Below, piece by piece: positions 34,201 to 44,500 of a stretch of 64,000 bases of DNA (position 1 is its first letter; each line of letters starts with the position of its first letter). Source of the DNA: Plumapathes pennacea (taxonomy: Eukaryota > Cnidaria > Anthozoa > Antipatharia > Myriopathidae); contig OZ038467.1 of the NCBI GenBank assembly GCA_964036295.1, forward strand, positions 749,501 to 813,500, given 5' to 3'. The notes under the pieces are model-generated. The model searched no databases, was not told where the DNA came from, and worked only from the letters and a program-made list of their open reading frames with translations. The translations under genes and the position numbers were made by a program.

Positions 34201-35923
34201 TAATTGAATTTCATCTAAGACAAAGAAGCTTCTTATAGATCATTTCGTGAATCTCTTTAAAAACTGCACGAAACGACCGCTAGATTCACAACAGACAGTG
34301 TAAATTGTTTTGTCTTCCTTTATCTCCATAAAATATTGATCAGGTTGTCATTGAAAAAAGTGACCCTTCCAAGGCCCTTGCAGTGGGAGTAGTGCTTGCT
34401 ACCAACCTTTTACCTGGATGGGATGAAGACTCGGTGGGGTACCAGATTAACGATGGCACAATATTTTGCATTGACATTCCGGAGTATAAGAAAACTGTGG
34501 AAGGTATAATTATTTAGTTTATATGTTTGGGCAATTCTATGTGTAGACATTTATTTTAAATATATATTACCTATAATCTAATAAAAGAACTAAGGATAAT
34601 TACAAAATTGCATTATTTCCCTGGTCGTTCATGCATGTTTAACCACAAATTCCATGCAGAGACAAAGTCTGTCATACTAAATTTTGATCGAAATATTTTA
34701 CAAATCCGCTCAACGTTATCAAGTAGCATAAGTTTTAAAATTTGTCTCTAAGGTTATTGATTGTTGGAATAGGTGAATGTCAATATGTATGATAGATATT
34801 ATTTTTCTGCATTTCTTAAGGTGCTCAAGCTTTCAAAAATGATGTCGTAGGCATTGAAGTCCAACTTGCTGATCATGCAGACGGAAAAGCCTGCGTCACT
34901 TTTACCCTGGACCAAATCAGAGTTTATAGGACAACACTGCCAACTGAACAAGGGCAGCAAATGTACCCTTATGTGGCAATGACTTACAGTGGAGCATGCG
35001 TAAAGACAAAGGTAGAGTTTGTAAACTTATAACTCCTGCTTGTTCAAGTCATTCACTTTCAAGCTCAAAATGCAAATTCTCCCAGGCTTTTAGAATAAAA
35101 TATACGGGTGCTCTAGTGTGAACTGATAGTTTAAGCAATTGAAGCTATCAAAAGCTAAGTTCTCCATACTGCATGATATGTCTCTGGTTAGAAACTGAAG
35201 GAGAAACTTAAAGTTCATCACTCTTAGGAGTGAAACGTAGCGTTCTTAAGCTTCTGTTGGTGCTTTGATGCTGCTGGGCAAATCTCTGTGCGTATGCTGT
35301 CTCTGTGTACAAATAGATGACACGCATACTATACATTCCTTTCCAAAAAAGATAGTTTTCTTTGTTAAGATAGACCAGTACCAAATTCGGCGCTTTCGAT
35401 CGTTCAACAAATGTTTACGTAACTATAAAGATATCAGTCTCAGTTCGCCATAGCGACACGAGAGACCTTGAACTCTTTTCCTGGCATACAAACACGAGAC
35501 ACTGATGTTGATACAATTGACTTAATATGAGTGCCATTCCCATCACATGCATCTCATCAGTTTTTGTTATGCGTGTTTTTCCAAGCCTTTATAAGCATAT
35601 GTTTCTTGTTACACGCATGCTATCAATATTCGTTATACTTTATTTTTCCAAGCCCAACAATGTTTCCAACAATGGTTTATTTTGATCTGTACTAGATGTA
35701 CAATGCAGACGAATTGAAGAAACGAAATTGGAACGACAGCGACAGCGAAAGCGTTGAAATTACGTCCCTTTATGAAGACCTAGGAGTGACACAGAAGGAA
35801 GCATTACACCACCGAGAAACGGAGATTCGATCCCCTTTCTTTGGAGACTGGGCAATAGAACCCATCGACGAAGCAGTGTTTAGGCGGTGGCTGTTAACCT
35901 GGCGTATAACAGAGAGATACTGA
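19243..35923 (+). CDS. TRPC-like cation channel with C-terminal SPRY domain, copy 1
   Basis: Seventeen exons: 19243-19297, 23314-23457, 23637-23788, 24148-24348, 27477-27657, 28017-28046, 28603-28828, 30443-30772, 31343-31369, 31768-31957, 32611-32781, 32965-33061, 33306-33412, 33873-34016, 34344-34503, 34821-35011, 35696-35923. All phases agree: 877 residues. Residues 1-184 are cytosolic, with no visible ankyrin repeats. Membrane helices occupy about 200-512, including FITWVEWVIFVFFFARF, a long S5, pore LLWSLLGIVD and S6 VNMMIALLSNTYQRV, which match TRPC. VPVPLNIIS after S6 sits where the TRP domain belongs. A charged linker (570-640) is followed by a SPRY domain (about 640-802): HPKFEVVIEKSD, ALAVGVVL, LPGWDEDSVGYQINDG, DVVGIEV, YPYVAMTYSGACVK. 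Exon 2 of copy 2 has no counterpart, but skipping it keeps the frame. Exon 1 is supported by purely synonymous differences between copies. Confidence 0.85.
20575..20828. other. Segment unique to copy 1 in TRP intron 1
   Basis: About 250 bp (GTAGCCAGCCTGTAGGG onward) replaces a different stretch in copy 2 (about 40835-41095). Origin not recognised; it may be a SINE-type insertion with deletion. Confidence 0.4.
20830..21480 (+). pseudogene. Decayed non-LTR retrotransposon fragment in TRP-1 intron 1
   Basis: Broken reading frames on the + strand retain words such as KQLSKPWIT and DPHMSKKA, typical of the stretch between endonuclease and reverse transcriptase in LINEs. Several stops and frameshifts. 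The same fragment occurs at 40910-41480. Confidence 0.6.
22626..22800. repeat. Repeat shared with 26444-26620
   Basis: CACTAAAACTAAATCTTAAC through ATTGGGGTGCA matches the interior of the 832-bp TIR element at 26285-27116, same orientation, with few differences. It may be a second, truncated copy of that element. Confidence 0.75.
22800..22946. repeat. (TTTTA)n microsatellite
   Basis: About 29 units of TTTTA with a few TTTA variants. It creates three overlapping meaningless Tyr/Phe/Leu-rich open frames. Confidence 0.97.
24383..26204. mobile_element. Tigger/pogo-like TIR element in TRP-1 intron
   Basis: TA then CAGTTGAACCCCGCTATTTC at left; GAAAGAGCGGGGTTCGACTG then TA at right. The matching intron of TRP-2 (about 46470) has a single TA and no element. 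About 1.8 kb with no intact transposase recognised. Contains a tandem pair of about 250-bp segments (from about 25400 and 25640) that share GATATGTTTGTTGACACATG. Confidence 0.75.
26285..27116. mobile_element. 832-bp TIR element with 11-bp direct repeats in TRP-1 intron
   Basis: Perfect 25-bp inverted ends (ACAGAGCTGAATAACGCATT and on) are flanked by CGCGTAGAGTG at 26274-26284 and 27117-27127. TRP-2 has the empty site, CTCCTCGCGTAGAGC, at about 46541. No transposase. The long target duplication suggests a MULE-like family; that is an inference. Confidence 0.85.
28870..29757 (+). pseudogene. Truncated LINE reverse transcriptase inside TRP-1 intron
   Basis: A broken + strand frame shows LYRSEESF, FISYLKDR, LFLIFINDLP and the catalytic YADD motif (MYADDTSAS), then LGLHLQQNLSW and LGWETLEKRR, the order of a non-LTR (Jockey/CR1-like) reverse transcriptase and its downstream part. 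The 5' half is missing, stops and frameshifts interrupt it, and the frame jumps from DRAARI to a much later segment. The longest intact piece is 29272-29709. It lies within the GAC/ACG repeat array, and TRP-2 lacks it. Confidence 0.85.
29757..30222. repeat. Expanded ACG/ACT trinucleotide array
   Basis: About 460 bp of ACGACGACTACG-type repeats directly after the LINE fragment. TRP-2 keeps only about 60 bp of related repeat at 48807-48862. The long Val-, Arg- and Thr-rich frames here are artefacts of the repeat. Confidence 0.97.
31018..31245. mobile_element. 228-bp MITE with CCTGG target duplication in TRP-1 intron
   Basis: Starts GGCCAATTCAATAAAAC and ends with the inverted counterpart TTTATTAAATTAGCC; the TIRs are about 45 bp. 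CCTGG flanks both sides (31013-31017, 31246-31250). TRP-2 has one CCTGG at about 49671 and no insert. Confidence 0.9.
31404..31690 (+). mobile_element. tRNA-Ser-derived SINE in TRP-1 intron
   Basis: The head keeps box A (TGGCCGAGTGG, 31410-31420) and box B (GGTTCAAGTCC, 31454-31464) around an anticodon arm CTTGAAATCC resembling tRNA-Ser(UGA). The acceptor stem no longer closes, and an unrelated body runs to CAAATAAAG and a T/A-rich tail. Absent from TRP-2. Confidence 0.8.
32223..32388. mobile_element. Tigger-type MITE in TRP-1 intron, left end damaged
   Basis: AACTCCCTCTTAACGGACAC at left and GAGGGAGTTGACT at right are inverted. Shared with TRP-2 (50374-50582), where the ends are complete. 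A poly-C run follows at about 32410. Confidence 0.7.
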
Positions 35924-38561
35924 TCTACTCAACTTTAAATGTTGACCAATAAGCACAACCTTCAAACCAAAGCCAGGAGGCAATCAGAAAAAAAAGGGGT
36001 GACCCGGGACGGTGCCTTTAATTTTGACATTCTGTCGATAAGTTATGTTAAATGGAGTCGAGAGGAAAAATTGGAACCAAACTCTTTACTGGATTAGAAA
36101 ACGCGATCTTTAGGAACGAGATATTCGAGTTTAAGCCAACAAGACATTGGGACTGAGGCGATCTTGTCTTGTGTATCAAAATTTCTTTCATTCTTTCACT
36201 GCCATCTTTTTCTGTCCCGATCAACGTGAACAACACTGCTGTGTAGTCAATTATTAGCCTACACATCGAGAGCTTTAGTTTTCATTTTAGTCAGTCGTCG
36301 AGCTCGTCAGAGATTTTTTGCTGTACGTTGAGTCAAACCCACCTGGAGGTATGGCTTTCATTTGTTTATATAGCGCCTGTAGCGTTTTCTTCGGTTTGTG
36401 CTTACGGCTTTTTGGGCTTTCGGTCAATTTATCGATTCGGGTTTTTTTTTTTTTTTTTTAGCTTTCCTCTTCGCTCTCATTCTTATGCGACCAGAGAGAA
36501 CAAACTTGTCTGAGGTCGGGCTTTGCTTTAAGTGCTGTCGATGTTTTTTCTTCTTTTTTTTTCTTTTTTTTTTTTTTTTTTTTCTTTTTTCTTTTTTTTT
36601 TCTTTTTTTCTTTTATCTTTTATCTTTTATCTTTTATCTTTTATCTTTTATCTTTTATCTTTTATCTTTTATCTTTTATCTTTTATCTTTTATCTTTTAT
36701 CTTTTATCTTTTATCTTTTATCTTTTTTTCTTTTTTTCTGGTAATCTACGTAGACCTAGGATGTATATAGTTACCTAGCACCTGACCGTGCACAGGTTGT
36801 GTAGAGCTGGGGGACTTTTCTTTGTGCCTGTTTCGGATATTGTTTGTTTTCGCTCAAAGGTCGTCAGTTACCAAATCATAGGTCACATTTTAAATGTTTA
36901 AGTATATACTGTCTGGTTACTTTTTACAATTTGCATGGGTTGAGCCTTTTTTTTTTTTTTTTTTGTGCTTTTAAGTAAAATTTGGTGATCAATCAATCAA
37001 CAACTTTATTAAAGTCTCGGTTCTTATAGCCGGGCACATGTGCCCTTCTAATCTGGGAGACATCACCTAATAATTAAAATTGCACATAGATTACTGAAAA
37101 ACTAAATATTAAATAAGATATGTATAACTATATTACAGAATACTAAGATAATGAGTTGAAGTATGTAAACTGGGATTACTTGTGCAATAAATATTCCGTT
37201 ACAGGTAGAGAATCTAAGAATGTCGTCCCTTTAACTATTGTGGTTGTTTCATAGTCCACAGTCCCTACAGGATGTGTTACTGGCCAGGTCTGCTGAATTG
37301 ATTTTCCTTGTAGCTGTTTTAGAGGCTTTGAGGGAAGGGATTGTTGTTGAGGTTCAGCAATTTGTCTTTCGCCCGCCTTTTGTGTATCTTTGCGGGATAT
37401 GCGAACATAACTATTGATACTTTTGTAGATTAGTTATTTTTGTGTGCGTTGGATGGGATGGGAGGATTCATTTTGTGTTTTTTTTTTCTTGGTAATTTTT
37501 TTGGTGATCGTAGATAAAGTTTAGTTGCTACTTAGATATCTGTAGCGATTTTAGGATAAGCTGGAGTAGGGCATGATTTCTCTGAATGCTCTGTCCCTCG
37601 ATACTCTGTCTTTTGACACTCTTGACCATCTAACATGTTTGTCTTTTATTAGACGGATTGATGTGAATGGAACTGATGACTACATTTGCGTCACGTTTAT
37701 CGCTTTGTTTAGTTACTGTGAGGTCTTGATACTGAGTTGGCATCGCCAGAAATTTCAGACATCCGGTTGCGCCATCTCGGAAGAGGCATCAGGTTTCACG
37801 CTGACAGCCGCTCAAGAAATAACAAAGAAATGTATGGGATCTGATACTAAATTGCGCTTTTCGCTTAACTGAAGTACGTTCGTAAAAATGTCTGGGCAGC
37901 ATTCGGAAGAGGAAAGCTTCCTAAACACAACAGTACAAAAAATATTTATCTCCGGTAAAATTTGATGTGTACTTTTTTGAATTTAAAATTTCGGCCGACG
38001 TAAGAAGGGATTGATAGCAGAATACGCTCAAAACCGGCTACTGTCACTTTTTAGGCTGCATTTAATACAAGAACCTTGGGTACAACGCAAAATGTCTACC
38101 CCGTACCTGATTGTCGAAGGATTGAACATCTCCTGTGAAGCCTCAGTCAGTCCCCTGGAGCAAATTCGATGTGTACTTTTTGTGTTTGAATTTTCAGTTC
38201 ACAGCCAGCCATGGCGAATACCTCCCGTGAAATATGCTGACTTCGGATGTTGATATTTTGGGCTGGGAAGCTCCAAATCGCATGAAAATTGCACCAAACG
38301 AAAGCTAATTTCAACTAGGTCGTTCAGCGGCACGTCTCCTGAACGTAGCAGTCTCTTTTCGAACCGGAGAAACCCATCCCTCCCCCACCCCACTGAGGCA
38401 AAGTACGTAACAATGTTGAATGCGTGAATGGCGCATGCTCATACCGCACGCCGCTGGGAAAGACCGGAAGCAATCGTGGACGCAAAATGTCCGGAATTTC
38501 TGGCGATGGATGGGGCCTTTTTCCCTGCTTTGTTTTGGACGTAAATTGTTTTGGTGCAGGC
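35924..38561. other. Spacer between TRP-1 and TRP-2
   Basis: No gene recognised. Block C similarity to TRP-2 ends near 35974. It holds a (CTTTTAT)n array, a LINE-like 3' tail at about 36985-37020, and unassigned open frames (37573-37872, 38011-38253) without domain character. OGFOD2 sequence is absent here. Confidence 0.5.
36610..36726. repeat. (CTTTTAT)n microsatellite in a long polypyrimidine tract
   Basis: About 17 units of CTTTTAT after a T-rich stretch from 36546. The Phe/Leu-rich frames here are artefacts. Confidence 0.95.
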
Positions 38562-38953
38562 CGCCGATAAAACTCAAAAGTATAGCAGATCAGTTCGATT
38601 GTCGAAGTTTCTTGGAGCCAAACCGAGTTATTTCTCGAATAAGTTCTCGATTGAATCATGTTTGAATCAATGTTGTGGCGGCAGTTCGACGAAAGAGTTC
38701 GACAGGTTGTCACGCGCTAGCATCTGAGCCTCCGTGTCGGTAATGTATCGCCAAATGTTTGAAATACAAGATATCAAACTACTCAGCTTTACATCAAAGT
38801 CTTTTAAAATAATTTTCTAAGTCAAAGTCATGGAAATAAGACACTTCATAGAAATGAAGTAGAGACTACGTAGAGATCGTTAAAATGAATCGAATATATT
38901 TGAGAATCTGGCGCTGAGATACGCAGAACATACGTTGAAGTTGTTGATAAAGG

Positions 38954-39272
38954 TGAAGTAATACGGGCAACATTTTCTTGCAACTTGTCGTGCAAAAAGT
39001 TGCGTAGCAAGTTGCGGCCTGTGTTGCACGTATTACTACCTATCCACGCAACAAAATTTCGTGCTGCGAGTTGCGGCAACATGTTGCAAAAAGTACACTC
39101 GCGGCTTCTACTTTTTGTAACATGTTGCCGCAACTCGCAACACGAAATTTTGTTGCAGAACAAGTTAGGTAGTATAGGTAGTAATACGTGCAACAACAGG
39201 CCACAACTTGCTGCACGACAAGTTGCAATAGATTGTTGTCCGTATTTGTCCGTATTTATTGCCCGTACTTCA
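38954..39272. mobile_element. Hairpin-rich MITE upstream of TRP-2
   Basis: Left TGAAGTAATACGGGCAAC and right TATTGCCCGTACTTCA are inverted. Internally it has several TTGCAACTTG-type palindromes. TRP-1 upstream DNA runs straight through this position (about 18995), so the insertion is copy-specific. Confidence 0.8.
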
Positions 39273-39588
39273 TCATTTTTTTTAAAGGCTAAAATCGACA
39301 AATTCTGGAGTTAGAAGATTTTCACGCGAACCGCGTCCTTAAATAAATAATTCATCATCGCCGCTAGTTGCAGAGCCCGGAAGTAGATTCTACACAGCAC
39401 TTTCATTAAAAAGAACATTTTCGTTAAACTACTGTGGGCTTCTTTTCTAAGAATCCAACCCAATTGTTTTAGGAGGCTAGTTATTCAGTTTGTCAAATTC
39501 TTGAAAAAGAACCGGATGTGTTACTTTAGATACAGACTTTGTTGGCGATTGGAAAAGTTTAACTTAAGCAACTTAACTAAAAGCTTTC

Positions 39589-41535
39589 ATGTTTGGAGCT
39601 TCTACGTCGGAACATCTTCTCGATGAACAATCTGGCATAAGGCGTAAAAAAGGCTGTTTCTATTTTTTTTGGTAGACCAAAACAGGTTAAAATACACACA
39701 CACAGCGGGAGGTTTGAGTGTGGCCTTAATTTTTAAAATAATGTTATTTTCTTTGGTCAAAATTGCCTAACACCACAAAACAAACCACATCATCAGGATA
39801 CAGTTTCTTCCCATTCGAATGAAGTGTTTCATTTGTTGCGTTGATACTGCGATATCTACTAAATCGAACATGCATTTCAGATTCAGACGCTGTATATCCA
39901 AGTGGTCACAATGGATAATAATGCGTGTTAGACGAATTTGATTACGCGCCGCCGTACCGTCGAACTTATTGTTACAATTAAATATGTCTGGCGGTCTGCG
40001 TCGGCTGTAGCTGCGCGACAAAACCTCACGGTTATTTCCATAATCCGATTCACACAGCGCATCAGGCGTTACTGTAAAAGAAAAACCACTGGCTACCCCT
40101 TTGTAGTTGAAATAGGCTCCAGAACATTTTCATTTAGCCAACAAAGCAACGAACCTGTGTATATTTGTTTACTGAAATTCACCCCAAAGGATTGTGGGAT
40201 GCGATTTATTTACCTGCATGGTTTCTTGGAAATTCACTAAAGGTAGGTGCGGATCGACTTTTTTTCACCATAGAAAACATCTTGAGGTACGTATATAAGC
40301 CAGTCTTTAGAGCCACCCTGGACTTTAGGAAGGCAGTGAACTTGTCTAAATGGAGATTGTTGTTTTATCTCCTGCACGGGATATGTACGAGCAACAGCTG
40401 TAACAGCTGTTTGTTTAGTTCTGAAGTTGACTGGCATATTTTTATCAATTAAATTCAGTCCTGGTAATTGTCGATCTTGGATAGCAACAGGAAAAAGAAT
40501 TAGCTCTGTTTTCATTACTTTAGTTTTAATTTCTTCCCTTGTAGACTTGTCAATCGTACATTGCAGCGAATCCCAGGCCCCTTGTCAACCGTGTAAACAG
40601 TTTGAATTTATTACGTTGCGTTTGTATATGTTTCTATTTCTTGAACCGTTTGTAGATTGATAATCCTCGTGTTTGTTGGGTGAAGATCTTCTGTTATGAA
40701 AAGCAAGATAGGCAAGAACAAAATCGAGCCCGTAGAAACTCGTGGTAAGCAACACATGCCCACAAAACAAGAAGAGTCTTACGGCGCCCTTTAATTTAGA
40801 GCGAGGTAGCAAGTGAAGTATCATTATATATTTAAAATCATTATGTTAATAATCCGAAACAAGTTTTGGTTAATGGAAACATAATATCTGATATTATGGT
40901 GACCACTTTTCTCAGTTTTGCATAATAGAATCAGCGAAAGATAATTTTATTGGGAAAACTTCTAAAATGTTTGATTTCTCACGTTTGCCAACTGATTGTT
41001 TCAATGACGACCTTTACAAGCCGACCGGAATAGTATCTCTCAAAATGGGACTAGTAACACAAACTATATTTTCCTCTTTTTATAATACGTTCAATAAAAT
41101 TGTAAACAAACACGCACCTATGAAAACAATTTCCTATCGTAAAGCAAAGCAATTATCTAAACCATGGATCACTAAAGGAAACAGTCTTTAATAAAGATCA
41201 AAAACAAATTCTATATTGCAGGTGATGTGGGCAAATATATATTTCATAAAAATAATATTTCTAACTTGATACGTGCAAGTAAAAGTACTTTACAAATTTT
41301 TTAATACTAATCTATCGAACATTAAAAAGACCTGGGAAGGGGAGTTTTCGTGGAATCATAAATACCTAACTCTCCTCTCACTTACAAGGAGGAACAGAAA
41401 AACCCAAATTGATCCACACATGTCAAAAAAGGCAAATAATTCTTGTGGGATGCCTCAGAAATCAATATTTATGTGAATTAAGTTTGATTCAGCCACTAGC
41501 CCGCCCAGACTAGCGGGCCAGTGCAATTGTATTAA

Positions 41536-41599
<64 letters not shown>

Positions 41600-44500
41600 T
41601 TATTATTCACGATAACTAGCCGGTTTAGCGACTACCTTGCTCATGACACGTGCACATTTTCCAAAATAGGCAGTCGACATGGAGATGGAGCGGGACCTTC
41701 CTGGATGGCAGATGATAGAGCAGCTCTGGTTAGATCTATACGTGAAAGCGATAAAGGTGCAGTAAAAACTGCCCTGCTAATCATGTGTTAAAATCTTTGC
41801 TAATTACACTCAAGTCATTACAGGCCTCCGACTATGACTATAACGTCGTGAAAGGAAAAACCAGACTAAAATATTGCACAAAGGTTATTTTCATTTTATC
41901 AATAAAATTTAAACAAACCAGTCAGGCAATGAGTAGAAGAATTAATAACAAAAAGTCCTTTCAGAAAGTTGATATGTTCAAGTTATCATGCAGAGAGCAA
42001 AACTGAGATGGCAGGAGAAGGCATGGATCCTTCTGGGTACCGTACTGATGGGGAAAGTGCATCACAATCTCTGCAGAGCGACACTTGTAGTGAAGAAACC
42101 AGGACTAAAGTGGAACATATGTTAAAGGAGAAGAGAGGTAATCGAGAGTTTATAACGAAAAGAAAGAAGCTGGATTGGTGCGATCAGTGCACGTTGTCAT
42201 AAAGTGGATCCTTCTGAGCCCGCAATACTAACAGCAGACCAGTCTTACTTGATATTTAACAATTATTCGCCGAAGTGGAGGTGAATAGCGGTGGCTATTT
42301 ACCGGCCCCTTTGTCAAGGTAAATAGCTATCGCTGTTCACCGACACTGAGGAGATAATTGTTTTAGTATATACAACACAAGTTTAATAGCCAGCCTCCCA
42401 TTTCCTTTATTTTCCAACAAACTACGGGCAAAAAGTTGATTTACTGATTACGTGCGCGAGACCGGTTTGCAACCAAAAACAACCGTGATAATTTTGAAGG
42501 AATTTGTGTAACTGAGCCTAAGACATTTCTTTCAAACAGAGTTTTAAGTTTTTCCTGCTGTTGAAACCATTCTGCAAGCATTAAATGTTTCACTTAGTGT
42601 TGAAAACGTTCAGCTTCTTCATGCAGGCTTGCGTAAACGGACACTCGTAGAAAACAAACACTAAACACTTTGTGCCAACGGTTTAGTACCAAAATGAAAC
42701 ACAAAAGCTTACCAGTTAGTCTGCTCGCAGCCGTTTTTGTGGTCGCAACACTTTGTGCCCCTCCCCCCCCAAACGGCTGCTGAACACCGAACCACATTCC
42801 TTTCCCGATTTAGACCAATCACAGATTGGCTCCTATTTTCTGGAGTCGTTCCCGCCATGCTGTGATACCCAATCAGAGCTCTGGTTTTAATTGTGAGGTT
42901 TGCATTTCAAGATGGCAGCGCTTGACAAAGTTTTTGGTGTGGTCTCTTATTCGACGTTCAAGATTCCCGATTTACCCAGTAGAAAGCCATTCGAAAAATT
43001 GTTATAGAGAAGAGAGATGCATTTGTTTACTTGCCAACTGGCTTTGGGAAATCTTTGATATATCAAGCTCGCCGCTGGTGTTTGACCAGTACGCCAAAGC
43101 ACCTTCGGGTCACATCGTTGTTGCTGTGTCGCCACTGATTAGCCCGATAAGCGAAAGGGTAAAATGCACTTAGAAAAAACACATTAGGAACGCATAACGA
43201 TTCAAACTGTAGCAATGTTGAAGTGCTTTCGGCGCTGGACTTTATGTCGTCACGGCTTCGTCTGCAGTCAAGCGGTTTGCTCTAGGTCGCTGCCTTGAGT
43301 TGAATGCCTCTTTAATTTCCTTCCTTGCTTCTCTGAGCTTTTTAACAGCCTTCTGGAACTTTTGCAAGCGTTTGTAGCAGACATCTCGGCAAACAAACAA
43401 CTCCGCGCGATTCTCAGCATAGCAGTTGACACTTACATTGAGTGACGATCGGATGATTTCCGGTAAATTCAGGAACGATTTACCGAACACAAAGATCTTA
43501 TTCTTGCTCACAGCCTGCAACGAACACGTAAAACAATTATTTGATCCACAATTCACTTCGGAGTTTCGCCGTCAGCCACTTGCCAGTCAATTGCTTCTCC
43601 GCGCGAACGATATGTCATTGTTAAATTGATGTTACGTGATTGGTTGGTTCAGTGAATCGGAAACACAAAGGGAAAGGAATGTGGTTCGGTGTTCAGCAGC
43701 CGTTTGGGGGGGATGGGCACAAAGTGTTGCGACCACAAAAACGGCTGCGAGCAGACTACTTACCAGTGAGCACTGCTAAAACGAACTTCGTAGCTTTCCT
43801 TGTGTTGTCCGGTACAGCTGCCTCGTTTACCAAAACAATTCTGCTTCGGTAACAGCAGCAAAACAGGCGGTGAATAGCACTTAATAGCCCGAGATTGAGT
43901 AGCCAACCAGAGCGCGCGGAAAGCACTATTCACTTGTGCTGTATATACTAATGAGAGATATTAAGTAAGACAGTGGTCTGCTGAAGGAGGGTGAATAACC
44001 TGTACATATTGACTTTCAGCTCTGAGCAAGGACTTTATTGAAACGCGTCCAATTCATGAAATCATCAAAGCCGTTACACCCAAAGCTTTGTTGAGAAACA
44101 AAAATGGTCTGGAGACTGCAATTGAGGTTAGCAATATTGTGTTTTAACTTGATCCATGTTGTTTATTGCGCTCTTTAAATTTCTGCACAAAACGATTTAC
44201 AGACTTTGGCCACTGTGCATGCACAGGCTCGTTAGTGTCGAAAATGTGTGAAGGTTTGAATCGGGCCACGCTACTTTCTCTCGGTGTATCGATGGAAGAA
44301 GCGGGTTTATCCCGATACCTGTAGAACCACTAGTCATACTGCTTATCCGGTTTCCCCAGGCACTTGAAAATTCTCAAGTTGTTTGACAAAAAAAAAGTCC
44401 CCGAGCGTAAGCGAGGGTAATAATCACGACGCTAATGCAGTAGTATCCCCTTATATGGAGACTCCAAGCGGGTCGCCATCTCGAAATGTAATGTCGTCAG

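Larger units (their letters stand above)
42231..43984. mobile_element. 1.75-kb TIR element carrying gene fragments in TRP-2 intron 3
   Basis: Left CAGACCAGTCTTACTTGATA and right TATTAAGTAAGACAGTGGTC are inverted ends; TRP-1 has no insert at this position (about 23560). Inside is a second inverted repeat of about 90 bp (about 42717-42807 and 43671-43761; GCAGCCGTTTTTGTGGTCGC), a helicase fragment, and a convergent open frame with CxxC motifs. Class not determined. Confidence 0.75.

Noticed and set aside
36398..36778. Phe/Leu-rich frame resembling a membrane protein
   Set aside because: Translation of poly-T and (CTTTTAT)n repeats.
37573..37872. 99-codon frame between the TRP genes
   Set aside because: No recognisable domain, no splice partners, and low-complexity start; not supportable as a gene.
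42594..42797. Minus-strand frame in the TRP-2 intron
   Set aside because: Lies in the inner inverted repeat of the mobile element; the same words recur at 43640-43852.
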